Assembly (NCBI GenBank): GCA_037957365.1
Contig: JARHVA010000639.1
Coordinates: 1,136,501-1,200,500 of the forward strand
Length of the DNA: 64,000 nucleotides
Direction of reading: 5' to 3'
Source of the DNA: Torreya grandis
Taxonomy: Eukaryota; Streptophyta; Pinopsida; Cupressales; Taxaceae
Positions within the stretch are counted from its first letter, which is position 1. Every line of letters begins with the position of its first letter. The notes under the pieces were generated by a model. It was not told where the DNA came from. It worked only from the letters and a program-made list of their open reading frames with translations, and searched no databases. Shown here piece after piece: positions 1-15,572 of the stretch. The position numbers and the translations under genes were made by a program.

Positions 1-3000
1 ATTTGATTTAATTTGATAAATCATCTCCGAAGACATCATATTAGAGGTTCTAGACTCCATGTCATCCCCTGAAGGAGTTTTAGGGGTTTCTTTTCCTTTC
101 CCCCACCTGTGAATGTTAGGACCAACCATAAGAAGGCTTAATGGTGAACCTTATTGTGCCTTGTTGACCCAACTTAGACCATGATTTTTTAAAAATATGT
201 TAGCCTCAAATCATAAATATAAAAAAATATACCTAATAATTTTTTCCAATCTTTCCCAATATGTAAATAAATTTGAATTTTTTTACAAATTGTGAGCCAT
301 GGAATGAATTTATGAAAAACCCTAAAATGGTGATAACTTTTTAAAGCAGATCCAAATGAGCTTAAATTTGAATAGAATACTAGTTAAATTATTTCACACC
401 TCCAGTAAAAAGTTGTAGAGAAATTTGTAACTATTTGTGAGATATATACAAATTCCAAGATCTAGGGTTTTTTACTTGATTATGGCCCAAATTGAAGTTA
501 TGATAACACTTGTAATGGTATTTATTAACCAAATAAGTAGAATAAAAAAATAGATAATAATGATATGGAAATATAGAAGAAAATATGAATAATAGATAAG
601 CCACTTCAAGGGGTAACCTCCCAAATGCTTGCAATAAGAAATGAATACTCCAATACGATGATAAACAACTAATCTTACCTCTTATTTATAGTCTAACAAT
701 GCCATAGACAACCCATAGGCCAACCTACTAAGCATATGAGTGGATAGAGAAATGTAAAATAATATGCAAAAGGGTTATGCAAACCACAAGTTGGCTATGT
801 ATATCCTTAGATATGCTAATAGTTAAGGGTGTAGCATAAGTGTATGAAGAAAAGAAGGAATGACATTATTCAATAAGAAATATATCCTTTATGGATCCAT
901 TTGAGTGTTAATTTGGTCTTGTTCTTTAATTATTCATTATTTCCATCATTTATAGGCTCAATAAATTTTTATGTATTTCATTTTCATAGCTAAACTCTAC
1001 CAATAGGGCCATGTGTCAAAATTTAAGGGAACTAGAATAGTTAGAGTTTATAGAATGGACCAATGAGGTCTAGGTGGTTGGGATCTCACCACGTGCAAGA
1101 TCTCATTACACCATATCCAGAGAAACATTTGTAGACATGGGGTCCTCAGTTCAAGCAACAAAACAACATAAAGTCACCATGTAGTGTGGTTTTGACCCAT
1201 GAGGACACAATGGTATTATGGGGCAATGGGGATTTCCCACCTAGTGCAAATTTCCCAAGTTAGATATGTGGACCTCCCTAAAAAGAGTTTGATCATGAAT
1301 TTGATAGTCATCTCAGCTCGTTGAGGCCATCAACACCTAAAAATTGGACTATTGGTCCACCACAATTGGCATAATCAGATTATGGTTTGTTTCTGATAGC
1401 AACAAGATCATGGGATGTAGAATTCCAATCAAATCAGGTAATGGCATTGAATGAAGGATGCCATGTACTATGGGTCTAAGTGAAGATCAAAAAAATAGAA
1501 TTTAGATAAAAGAGGCATTGTCTACAACCATAAGACGTGGCCAATTGGTAATCTTGAAAAGGATCCCAAAGACATTCCACAATGCAAAATTTAGGGAGAA
1601 CTTAGTAAGCATGGTTCATGGAACTTTGATCATGGTCAGATGGGAACTTGAGTTAGCCTCAAGTGGACCTAACTTGTTGAGTTGTCATCAATGTCCATTT
1701 GTGAGCTAAATTTATGACTCCTTGAAAAAAATGTCTATATAAGACTAGTTCTTCATTGTCATAATGGCTGGTTCATTTAGATTTTAGAGGCTAAAATAGA
1801 AGAACCAAACCTTTTTATTTTTTTGATGTTTTTGCTTTTCTAGTTATTTTCTTTTCTAGTAAGTTGTATTATTCTGAGGCATTTCTATAGTTTCAACTGG
1901 AAAGAGTGAATCCCATAAATTGTTTCTTTCATGCAATATATTTAAATTGAAAGGTTGTGAGGGTAATGTTCATAATTTATGCATTTGTATGGTAATTGTG
2001 TTCCTCTTTCTTCGTAGTCAAGTTTCTCTCTGATTGTAACACCATCTCTATTCATGACTATTTGAATATTGGTTTGACAAATGAGTAGTTTAATGGGATT
2101 TGTCTAACTGAATGAACTAGATCAATTTACATTACATTACAAGCTCATTTCTCTTTCACTTTACCCTTTATCTTTTGACATTTTTTTTACACTCTATTAG
2201 CTTAGTTATAGAGTAGCCTAATCTGTTATTAGTTCTTACATGTTTCATCTAGGTTTCATGTTCATTGTTTATCTCTTTTAAAGTATTGTTGAATCAAGTA
2301 AAAGCCTTGTTGAATTTAGTTTGTTGGAGGCAAATGTTTCTCAGCGAAGAGTTCATTGGGGAGTTTGAACGAGTTGAGTCTTTCCTAAAAGTTTCATTTG
2401 TGAATTTCATAGTGTATCTTATATATGCCCCTTGTATGAAACAACTTGCATCAACCAAGGTATCTAATTCACCATGACCTTGTAAACAAAGACTTTGAGG
2501 GAGTTACTACCGAACCTATTTCCTTTCAGGAGATGTGGAAAGGTGAAGGGGGAATGCTCACTAGTTGAGTTTTTCCTCTCCTCTTTTCCTCCTAAAGTTA
2601 GTGTGTTGTACCAAACAAGCCACCAACATATTCTAAAGTTTTTTATCCCAAACTCATCCATGGATTTAGGGGTACAAGAGATGTCCCACTTAATGGTATG
2701 TCTTTTTCTCTTCCACTCTTAGCAAGTAACCATATAAAGTCTCTTACAATTCTATGAAGCTTTTGAATATACAAAATAGGGAATAACTAAGTAGAAGAAT
2801 AGTCAATAGAAAACGAAGAAATGACTTTCTGACAAACTTGAACCCGTCTTAATTTAAAAAACGTATATCTACCATTTTGAGACTTTATGTGAAATTTTGT
2901 CAAAATGCCCACTACCACATTGCACTGAACGAGGGGAAGGGCAGAAATCAGAAAGAATACCCAAGTATCTAACCATTTAATTAGGGCCTCCCTCCATTTA

Positions 3001-3015
3001 GACAAATCTTGCACC
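1..3015. other. Intergenic AT-rich DNA, no gene supported
   Basis: No reading frame longer than about 75 codons with recognisable protein features is visible on either strand. A TATA-like string (tctatataag) lies near 1734-1744 on the plus strand but has no convincing transcript unit behind it. The stretch is probably decayed repeat DNA; no family could be assigned. Confidence 0.5.
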
Positions 3016-3121
3016 GACCAATTATATTCTATAAATAACATTGAAATGAAAGCATAAAGCATTCAATTGACCAATTATATTCTATAAGTAACAATGAAAT
3101 GAAAGCATAAAGCATTCAATT
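3016..3121. repeat. Tandem duplication, 2 x 53 bp
   Basis: A unit starting gaccaattatattctata is present at 3016-3068 and again, nearly identical, at 3069-3121. It lies about 300 bp beyond the 3' end of the minus-strand gene at 3417-4073. The high similarity of the copies suggests a recent local duplication. Confidence 0.85.
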
Positions 3122-3416
3122 TTCCAGTATAATCTGTGTTTGATACTACTGCTATTCGAAGAGAAATTTGAGTAGCGCGAAAGTATATTGTCCAAGCAAA
3201 TGAGCTCCATGTCAATTCCCACTTGAATTTCGTTCTGACTGGGGATTGGTATGTTTATGATCTTTAAAAACAAAATGGCATATAGATAATAATATCTTCT
3301 GTAACTTGATTTGTATGGGAAGATAGAAATACCACACCATTTGAGAGTAACTTGGTTTGTATTAAGCCTTTAATAGTATATTATATACATATAGTTATTA
3401 TAAAACAACATTCCAC

Positions 3417-4073
3417 CTACATATATGACTGGTCATGATTGCGAGAAACTTTTCGCTTGCCGAAGTGCTGGCTCTTTTCTATCTCATAGACCTTGTTATC
3501 CTCGCCATTATAACTCTTCTCAGACCTCACAACATCATACTCTCGCCAATGTTCATCGCCCGTACTATCTTTTCCCAAAACACCGCCTTCACAGAAAACC
3601 TCATCGAAATCCTCTTCCCCGTAATATCCTCCTAAAATCCTTGCTCGTTCATAATCACCGGAATCCAGTCTGTCAACTACACACGTTGCCGACTCCAATT
3701 CTGTCGAAACCGTACTATTGCAGCCGTCGACACGTTTGGAGGAGCAATTCGTCGACGACGATGCAGAGTCGCATGAAGCGCAACCAGTTTCAGCTGAACA
3801 TTGTAAGGAAAGATCAACCGCAGGAGGAGGATGACGACGGGGATGACCTACCATGCCAATTTCTTCCATGAGCTCTTTCATCAAATTGTATACACACTCC
3901 TCATCTATATCATCTACAAAATCCTCCTCCACATCAAGAGATTCAAATGTTGATAATTCAGAGATTAAAAAGTTAGCTCGCGACTTTTTCTGCTGGTTAG
4001 GCTTGTCATAGTCACGGGTATCTTCTCTGCCTCGTTTTCCACCACAAACAAGCTCTTCATTCTCTTCTTTCAT
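3417..4073 (-). CDS. Unrecognised acidic protein, 218 aa, probable host gene
   Basis: This is the only long intact reading frame that does not look like a transposon fragment. It is 218 residues from ATG (4073) to TAG (3417-3419) and visibly richer in G+C than its flanks. Basic clusters at residues 13-16 (KRGR) and 29-32 (KKSR) could form a bipartite nuclear signal. An acidic segment at about 47-59 leads into a predicted short helix at 60-72 (CVYNLMKELMEEI). Residues 88-135 are rich in Ser and Cys, and 150-165 are acidic and aromatic. No signal peptide, membrane segment or catalytic motif is visible. The start has A at -3. A possible TATA box lies about 210 bp upstream, and a three-codon upstream frame (ATG AAG TGA, 4216-4224) precedes it. 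I do not recognise the family; a small nuclear regulatory protein is a guess from composition only. It appears single-exon. Confidence 0.6.
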   Translation of the reverse strand: MKEENEELVCGGKRGREDTRDYDKPNQQKKSRANFLISELSTFESLDVEEDFVDDIDEECVYNLMKELMEEIGMVGHPRRHPPPAVDLSLQCSAETGCASCDSASSSTNCSSKRVDGCNSTVSTELESATCVVDRLDSGDYERARILGGYYGEEDFDEVFCEGGVLGKDSTGDEHWREYDVVRSEKSYNGEDNKVYEIEKSQHFGKRKVSRNHDQSYM

Positions 4074-4090
4074 CGTAAACAGTTCACCTT

Positions 4091-4221
4091 AATCAGTAGA
4101 AAATGAAAGAATGTTACGGATCCACTGTATAACACGAAAAAATCACCTTTTAACTAAGATTAATCAGTAGAAAATAAAAGAATGTTGCGGATTCCGCTGT
4201 ATAACCCCAAAAAAATCACTT
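4091..4221. repeat. Direct repeat in the leader of the 3417-4073 gene
   Basis: A block of about 60 bp beginning aatcagtagaaaat occurs at 4091-4150 and again at 4162-4221, so the repeat distance is about 71 bp. Both copies lie between the start codon and the putative TATA box, in what would be the 5' untranslated region. The copies differ at several bases. Confidence 0.75.
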
Positions 4222-4283
4222 CATAACCAGAAAGATTGGAATGAAGAATAGAAGATATACAGTGTGGAAAGCCTTACTGACCA

Positions 4284-4290
4284 TTATATA
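4284..4290 (-). promoter_or_regulatory. Putative TATA box of the 218-aa gene
   Basis: Read on the minus strand the sequence is ctctatataatgg, a good plant TATA box. It would place a transcription start near 4255 and give a leader of about 180 nt before the ATG at 4073. It is a position-based inference; no transcript evidence is available. Confidence 0.4.
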
Positions 4291-4299
4291 GAGTTCAGT

Positions 4300-5593
4300 T
4301 TTAAAGGAAAATGCCACCTTCAATCGAAACCGACGACCTTGACCGTAAAATACGGATACAAAATCTACTCAATTAATTGACGCGGTTGATATCTGGTTCG
4401 TCTTATACGGCAAAATACGATTCGATAAAATTTGATTGATTGTTAATTGGCATTCTTTTCTCTAGTCGTGTCAAATTCGTGGATGGACGTTTCACAGAGG
4501 TTTGAATTCATGCATAAATATAGAGAAATACTAAGTCGTAGGGGTGTTTCTTCAAAACACGCGGAAGAGGTTTGTGTATTTGGGTTCGACTAATCTATTT
4601 TGATTTTTCTGCGTCTAGAGGATGTTTTTCCGTGTGAGACCAACAACGTGACGTTGACTCTCCATTTAGTATTTCCAGTTTTCAAGATGCCTATCGTTTT
4701 TCACACTCGTGTCAACGAGTGCGTGTTAAAACTCATCTCGTCTAAATAAAACACGGTCGCCCCCCCGCCAAATTGAACTTTGAATATATATGAATTATTA
4801 ATAGGAAAATAAGTACCGGTGTTCTCCCCAAACCCTACAAATAAATAAGAAATTATTTAATTTATTAACTATCAAATATTTTAAAGAGAAAACAATGTCA
4901 GGGGAAAACACTCAATTTAGTAAGTCTTAAATATTTTAAAAAGAAAATAATGTAAGAATTTCAGTTATAAATTATGGTGATTGGTTTATATTTACATTTT
5001 AACTAACAATAATAAAGAAGGATTTCAAGGTTTGATTACTTTGGATTATAATGACATTGTTTTGCACTATGTAGTAACTTAATCAAAAGCTTTAGAACCA
5101 TTTAAGGTATATGTGGTTATACTGTAAAGTCCTAACTCCTCTTCATTGATGTTTCATAATTTTGATAGTGTCAATATTTTTTACTGAAATTTTGTAGTGG
5201 AGTTAACAAAAGATGGTAAAACAATGATTAGTTATGAAACTTATGTTTGTAATTATTGTAATGGTCCAACTAACCCTTCATCTTTCACACTCGTTAGTGT
5301 AAACTTCCATTCTTTGTAGAAGTTAGTGAATATAGAGATATACTAGGAAGTCTACCGTGTTAGATATCACATCGCATTTGATCTCTCAGATCTTATAGCA
5401 ACCATTGCATAATATAACTTTATAATATATAGTTCAAATCTAGTATCCATTGTTTTTTCTTGTCTCTTTATCTTGGCTAATTACACATTAATATATCTTT
5501 CAACCTATATCATTCATTATATTTTTTATACGATAACCCATTTAATCTGTTATGTTTGGTTGTTCATTAGATTCCTCCTAGACCCCAGATAAG
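4300..5593. other. Intergenic, no gene supported; may include a worn LTR
   Basis: No coding feature is supported. The right half (about 5290-5590) ends just before a primer-site-like string and could be an LTR remnant, but I found no second LTR copy in the window. Confidence 0.35.
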
Positions 5594-5605
5594 TGGTATT
5601 AGAGC
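5594..5605 (+). other. Possible primer-binding-site remnant (initiator Met tRNA)
   Basis: tggtattagagc differs by one C-to-T change from the usual plant retrotransposon primer site tggtatcagagc. Weak gag-like sequence follows at 6.4-6.7 kb on the same strand, which supports a decayed LTR retrotransposon here. Confidence 0.35.
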
Positions 5606-6401
5606 ATAAAGAATTCATATCAATTCAAAATATATGGGAAGATATATATGAAATCCTTCTTTGTTTTTATGCCCAATCATATGAGATTTGATTATAGGAA
5701 GTTCAGCTCAAAACTTGTGACCCTTCAATGTACCTTCCTTCATGTCCTTAGAAGGAAAGCATAATACCTTTAGGGATGCCAACCTTAGAAATGTTTCGAA
5801 AAATGATAGAGGTTATTTTACAAAGGTAATAGGAAGAATTTAAATCTTGAATTCCATGCACGTGAACAAGTGGAGATTGTAGATATTGTCTCTCTACTTC
5901 TCAATCATGTTCACACTCCTTCTAACACATTTCATTTGAACGGTGATATTTTTGTTGACACTCCATATAGTACAGGCCAATCTTGATATTCCTATGTTTT
6001 AAGAAAAGATAGATGTAGATGTTCTAGATAATTCATTGTTCAAATCCAATTTTTTCATATTATACATAGTAAATCATTTCTCTATAAAAAAAAAGATAAC
6101 ATTTTCTCTTTTAAGCATTTATTTATTTTTAAGGAAATGATTGGATAATTATTGCACTACACATGAAGATGAGGACTTAAACACTTTTGTTACCCTATTG
6201 CAAACTTTAATTACTAGTATATCAAGTTCTCACATTTATGCCAATTTTTTTGTTTATCTATTAAAAAATACATAAAAATCTTGCATACTTTGGTCTCTAA
6301 ACCAGATGTTCAGGAATCCAAACAAAATATTATTTTGAAGCATATACCAAGCCTGAAACCATATATCCAATTTCATATGCAATTACTTCATATATTATCT
6401 A

Positions 6402-6720
6402 TTGGAGAAGCCTAAAACTTTTCTTTCAAATTTGTCAAAGCAAAATCTACGAAAAATTATAAGAAATAAAATTTGGAAGTCTCAAGAGAAAACATATTCT
6501 AAGAATTCTAAGTCTATAATTAAGCATAATCCTAAACAAGGGAATGATGCTTCATGTCATTCTTACAATTTTTTTTTTGTCAAATTAGAAGAAGTAGTCC
6601 AAGATTGACAAGTGGCATTCAACTCATAACTTCCATAATCACTCAAATGAAGAGTGTCATGCTCAAAAAATTCTACTTGCACAATTTGAGGTAACAACAA
6701 ATAATACTAAGACACTAGAA
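6402..6720 (+). pseudogene. Degenerate gag-like fragment of an LTR retrotransposon
   Basis: An open frame of 68 codons (6402-6608) is rich in Lys, Asn and Ser. A shifted frame then reads WHSTHNFHNHSNEEC at about 6612-6660, followed by HAQKILLAQFE. The His-rich HSNEEC pattern resembles the zinc-binding end of some plant gag proteins, with the first Cys lost. The frame shift near a T run (about 6570) and the lack of any pol mark it as dead. The assignment rests on a short motif and could be chance. Confidence 0.3.
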
Positions 6721-6844
6721 AAAGGTAAATATATTATGGAATTTGAACCTAGTGCTTTGATAGGTGATGAACTTAATCTAATTAAGATATAAATTTGAAA
6801 GGTAATTTAGATATTAAGATATGGCATTCAAGCACACATCTTAA

Positions 6845-6945
6845 TTTATATATATGAATGGCTATTTATATAAATGATTTGACTTGCTATATATATAAAC
6901 TATAATCATTTATATATATAGCCAGTCATATATAGACTATAATCA

Positions 6946-6973
<28 letters not shown>
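6845..6973. repeat. TA-rich hairpin sequence next to (GT)n
   Basis: Short inverted copies of tatatatataaa with a small loop lie at about 6878-6920, followed by a (GT)n tract at 6946-6973. It is simple-sequence DNA with no coding content. Confidence 0.6.
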
Positions 6974-6976
<3 letters not shown>

Positions 6977-7712
6977 ATCGACAATCAGATTTATAAATGA
7001 CTATGTGTTATACATTTTAAAAATGAAGATGGTGTTTGAACTAAGCATACATTATATTATAATCCTTAAACTAGTTGTGAAACCTTTGTAATATTCATAA
7101 TGGATTATAAAATGGAATTGGGATCTTTTATGGACAATCATTTATGTAACCTGAATATGGGCATACAAGTAACATGATTGTAGGGTTAGCATTTTGCTTG
7201 AGGAAAGTATTTAAACCAGTAAATTATAAATAGATATAAGTTAATGTTAGTTTTTATTGTGATTACTAAATTTACATTGACTGTGTATTGATGACTATTT
7301 AGCCGAACTGTGTGTGAGTTACATAGTCCATTGGGGGGGGGGGGAATGGGGTAAATAAGTTTGAAGGTATACTTATCTTGGTTTATGTTCAACTAAGTTT
7401 GAATTGGGATACAAATGATACCCGATTTGGGTGATTGATTGTGTGTTGATATTTATTTTATTGAACTATAGCCAAGTAGTGTAAAAATGACTACGAATAA
7501 TTAATTCTCTTTTGAATTATATTTTTAATGGCAACCTAGAATGATTGATTAGATGTCAATAATTAATATTTTTGATAATTAATGGTATAACTGATTTGCT
7601 TTATAAAATCCCATGTATTTAATTATCATGTCATAAGAATATCTTAGTTTACTAGAAAAGGATTATGAGGCCTTTGTTTATAAATTGACTGTATACATTG
7701 TGTATACATTAC

Positions 7713-10707
<2,995 letters not shown>

Positions 10708-11636
10708 TGTATGCAATCATAAATGCATCATGTATATAAATCAATCCTAACTTGGAGAAGATGGATCATACCATACTCTTTCGATTGGGGAATTTTTTTT
10801 TAAGTGGGAACATGACTAATATGGGGATATGCTAGACCTGATTAGGGGATCTCTTACTGTAATACACTATGCTAATGAGGGTTTAAAACCCTCTAGTAAA
10901 GCACAATCAAAAATTAACCCTAAGGTATTCCTAGTTTTTGATATCTCACTAAACTAACAACAAGTAAAGTAAATCTAATCCAGTACTCACCAAAGCCTAT
11001 GGCACAAAGTGTGGGTTAGAAACAATAAAAGTAAACATGCATAAGAGACATATACTCACATCAATGTATATGGAATCCTAATGCATGGAAGAGAAGTATA
11101 AATGCATATCTATTTACTCTTACAAAGAAGGAACAAAGTTAGGAATACTTACCTTTGAAGATGAACCCGTCAAGCCTAAATATCTCCTTTGGCCAAGGTG
11201 CTTCACAAGAGGTTTTTGTGGTATGTAATAATGACAAAGACAAATCAGCTCTTAGATACACAACCTATCAATGCATCTAAAAGATTTCTCTACAAGATAA
11301 TATACATATCTCCAAAAAAAGTATGAAATACTAAGATTGATCCTCAATTAGAATGGTGGATAAGTATATTCATAATATCTCTTACTTCGTCTTCTCTTCT
11401 CTAAATAATCATGAAATGAATTTGTATATATACGTAGATTTGACCCTAAACCCTTCTAAAATCCTGACCAATAGGGTCAACCCATTCGACCTAACACAAT
11501 TTTGGATAATAATTCACTAGTTCATGAGCTAGGTCAGTGAAAGGCCAAACTAGTTCCTAAGTGAAAATTATCCAAAACAGTACAGGGTCGACCTAGTCAA
11601 CCTAGTACAACTAACTGACAAAAGGGGATTAAGGTG
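10708..11636 (-). repeat. 3' LTR of the Tat-like element (inner end uncertain)
   Basis: The block starting tgtatgcaatca matches 24055 onward (tgtattcaat), continuing through the R/U5-like part and a TATA box. Similarity then continues across 11512-11636 to the Tat LTR sequence at the centre of the palindrome. It carries the uninterrupted site (ggataataattcactag near 11512) where element C is inserted in the other LTR. The inner boundary could lie anywhere to about 12.9 kb, because the matching part of the 5' LTR is truncated. Confidence 0.75.
11424..11432 (-). promoter_or_regulatory. TATA box of the Tat-like 3' LTR
   Basis: The minus strand reads gtatatatac. It sits at the position equivalent to ctatatatac in the 5' LTR (24771-24780) and in the right arm (57847-57856). 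Conservation between three copies supports a real LTR promoter element. Confidence 0.55.
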
Positions 11637-13071
11637 ACGAAAAAGAGGATAAAATGTGGGAAATGATTGGAGAGGGTACAATAAAGAAGAAAAAGATTAT
11701 AGAAAGGGTTTTTAGGAGACAAATGTGTAGATAACAAGTGGCAAAAAGGGACAACAATCCTACGAAGCACCAATGATCTACCCATTCTTTTTTTGGTGTA
11801 CCCTTAAAGCATACACTTAGAGAGATTGAGTCTCGATGGATTCTTGAAATATACAAAGTGTTAGTAAGTGATAAAAGTTTGAAAATATTATGTGTATACA
11901 TATGCCCCACTCGAAGCTCATTACGTGTCACATGAGTGTAACATGAGATGTACTTTAGGAAATAGAACATGATAACACATAACTTTGATGCTAAGTAAAA
12001 TATAGTAAGCAATAAATAAGATAAATGAAAGGACATAATTTATAAACACATACCTTTATTTACCTTAGTGATGTAGATAAAGAAGTAGACTGTAAAAAAA
12101 GTGAAAGCATCCAATGTGAAGAACATTAGGTGAACCTATAGAAGTTAGTGCAAAAAATTGAATTTTTTTAAAGATAGGTATATAATAGTGGAAAATATTC
12201 CCTTCATTGTCACGATTCTATAACATTTTATTATTTTAAAAATGGAGTAGTAGAAAAAAAGATAGAGACAAATTAAGGAATCTGACAAAAAAGATTTGAA
12301 AGATTAAGATTTGTGAAGTTTAAATAGGGTCAAAGGGAAGTCATTTGGTATTTTTGACTTGTGAAGGAGAGAAAAAGAGCTCTAAAATATCGAATGAGCT
12401 AATATGGAAAGGAGATTATAGGCTAGAAGAGAGGGACACCTAATGGCAATAGCAGGTGCACTATAGGTAGACAACTAAGAATCTCAAGCTCATTTTTGAA
12501 TGTTTTATTAATTTTAAGTGTATTTTATAAATTTGTATTTAACACATTTTTAGACATTAAAATGAACCTAGATTAGATGATAAGGGTAGAAAAAACCATT
12601 TAGGGAAATGGGTTTGAAGGGTTTTGGGAAATAACTGTCAAAAGACATTTATTTCATAAAATGTAAGGGATTGGTAGGTAAAAACAACTAGGTCAACCCA
12701 ATTGACCTAGTAGGCTAAAAATTGGTAAAATCCATACTATCGAACTAGTAGGTATGTGTTGATGTAGTGTGTTTTCTAGACTAATGACCTAGTATATTTT
12801 TTTCAACCTAGTATAAAAATTCATTGTGATAACACTAAGATGGGAAAGATAGAGGGGTTGAATTAGTGTTTCAAGTCAACTAGGTCAAGATAGGAATTTT
12901 TTTGGTCAACCAAAGGACCAAAATAGTATAAAATTCCAAAAGAGTGATAAAATGGTTTAGTAGGATAAAAATAGGTCAAATTTATTAAAAATGAATAATT
13001 TAAAGCAAATTAGACTTGTTTTGGTGAAATTTTAAAAAAAAAAGTATTTTGAGTTTACATGACATGGAGGA
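11637..13071. other. Tat-like element interior or LTR extension, no gene
   Basis: No coding sequence is supported. Copies of the ggtcaaccca...gacctagta motif near 12690-12900 resemble the motif in the leader and suggest this still belongs to the Tat-like element, perhaps the inner part of its 3' LTR. Confidence 0.45.
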
Positions 13072-14880
13072 TCTAATACATCTTTTGTTGTTTCCTAGTT
13101 GTAGGGACATCTGAGGTTTTGGTGGTTATTAGATGTATCATGGATCTAAGACTTATTGGAGTGCTTATATATAGAGGATAGAGCTAGATTGATCTCATTA
13201 GGCCTATGAGGCATTGTAGACGTGTGTAGGATTCCTTTGAGTTCAGATTTGTTAGTCATGTTTCTAGGAGCCTAGGAATGGTTGACTAACACCTTCAAGT
13301 AAGAGGTGAAGGGGGATACCATAAAGGTCGGTATCACCTTGGAGGATGTGAATTCCATCTTGGGATTACCCATAGTAGGTACACCCATGGTCATGGGCAT
13401 ACTAGATAGTGATGAGGAGAGGAGAGCCCTAACCATATGGGCGATAGGCTCAAAGAGGATACAACCTAGATTAAGAGTGAGTATGTTAGGTGTATATACA
13501 TCATATATTTTGGATATATAAAAGGCTATGATAGGAATTATAAAAACACATATGTTATGCCATAAGTCAAATGGTAAGGTACCACTATTTATGATAGCCT
13601 TGAGCCAGACGATATTAGAGAAAATGGTGTTATATGACTTAGGATCTATTATCTAGGTATAACTCATGCAAGACATTATAGAGTGTTGTCTAGAGGGTAG
13701 AATTAAGTGGGACAAATTATATTATTAATGACATGGATATATGAGAGGATTATCATGTATCGATTGGCTAGGTTACCCCATGTAGTCGATGATAAGTTAC
13801 CTCAGGTTCAGAGATGGAAACAAGACCAGGTAGTATGGGCCATGCCCCACATGATAGTGTTGTAGATAGTGAGATGAGTAGATATTATATGGAATTTATA
13901 TGGGCACATCGATATGATATGACTTATTTGGGAGATAATCGTACCAATTTTGGTATGGGTAGAGGTGATAAGGCATTATACCTAGTGGATGGAGCTGCAT
14001 TTGGTGGCGTATATATCATGGTAGATGGGATTGCCTCACCTAATGGTGTTGATAATGGTACCCATGTCTTGGGCTCAGCATGTGAGATATAAATAGCGTA
14101 GAGGAGGACGAGGACGAGGACCACCATTTATTAGGCTAACATTTAGGCCATAACATAAGAGACCATGGACAAGTCAAGCATGATTGGAAATAGAGTGGGA
14201 GGAGTTAGATGTAGGGGTAGGAGTACTAAAGGTACCACCATTGGCTCTATAGTAAGAGGATTAGTGACCACTATGGCCATAATATTGATAGAGGAAGTAG
14301 GATTAAGAGAGAGTAGAGACAATAGACATCTCAAATGACCCCCTAGACAGGCTAGGTTAGAACTAGGCTATAAAGTAACCACCTAGGCATAACTTGAGAA
14401 TGGTATGAGTGGTGACTCTAGGATTTGTTTTTAGGTTGTGACTTATATATGAGTTTATTAGAGTACACACTAATGGGTAGATCATTAAGATGGAAAGATA
14501 GTAGTGGCCAATCCATAGATAGGTAATAAAATATGGTTAAAGTTTTCTTAAGTTTACTTGAGATAGACTAAAGATAGATAGATTTTGAGATATATTAGTG
14601 ATCTAATATCTATCTGGTTTGGTTTTTGTACATATGGTAGAGGATGAGGAGATCATATGGGGGTCCCTAGTAAGGGGATCACTCCATGATATCCTAGATG
14701 AGGTGCTAACAATGTATGACCCTACTACATTGGAGGATCCTAGGGTACTATTTACCCCAACTCAGGCAAGATGGTTTAGATTAGCTAGAGAGGCCATGAG
14801 GTAGTTGAGAGTGTATAGAGAGGGGATGAAACCACTGATAGAGGTGAGTGTAGGAGAGGTACAAACATGATATGCCCTGG
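13072..14880 (+). pseudogene. Plant mobile domain (PMD, MAIN-like) pseudogene, antisense in the Tat-like element
   Basis: Spliced by eye across stops and frame changes, the plus strand reads a PMD pattern. It runs FLGAxEWLTNTFK and then VKGDTIKVGITLEDVNSILG LPIVGTP (13270-13400; the TLEDV..ILGLP core is typical of PMD proteins). Further on is HKSNGKVPLFMIALSQ (about 13555-13605), matching the usual GKVPL segment, and then the charged region after 13814. A trailing frame at 14619-14804 is rich in acidic and Arg residues. PMD proteins are plant-specific, occur as MAIN/MAIL cellular proteins, and are also carried by transposons and by antisense frames of Tat-lineage elements. It lies between gag-pro and the 3' LTR, on the opposite strand, as expected for such a captured frame. 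Several stops and frameshifts make it non-functional. The PMD call is by motif recognition only. Confidence 0.65.
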
Positions 14881-14987
14881 CTAAGGAGAGAGTTGTGCAT
14901 CTAGCTACTGTGACACATCTGAGATAGGTATAGGCCTAAGAGAGAGTGACACATGTAGCAACCCTATCCCATATGACACATGTATAG

Positions 14988-15144
<157 letters not shown>

Positions 15145-15572
15145 GGCTTAGGTGGCTCATATACAAGGGTAGGTATCAGGACTAAGATCTTGGACATCCT
15201 CTTTACAACATTCTATTCAGAGAAGTCAGACTGAGGCATCTATGGGTAGCATGGCTAGGCCAAGATATGGGTAGGATGGGCCCCAACCATAGAGTTGGAG
15301 CTTTGAATATGGTTGTATTATTGAATTAAAACTCAAGATATATATAGATGGCTCATTTTGGGATTTGAATGTTGATTGTATATGTTTGCATTATGGTTGT
15401 GGATGTTTGGATATATTTCTTTCTAGCACATGTATTTAGCTATTGTTGTATATGCTATAAGAAATATATAAGTTGTGGTTTCTTTTATAACATTATGTAG
15501 AACACATGCATGGTTGAAAATAAATAGGAAAAAATGACTTGGTAAAATATAATCAATAAAAAAATGTACTAC

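Noticed and set aside
1518..1709. 63-codon frame (MSTTIRRGQLVILKRIPKTF...) as a retroelement or gene fragment
   Set aside because: No recognisable motif and no supporting context; open length is within chance for this composition.
3425..3871. Plus-strand frames of 148 and 66 codons opposite the 218-aa gene
   Set aside because: They lie antisense to the longer frame, are rich in His, Pro and Arg without domain features, and follow from the base composition of the minus-strand gene.
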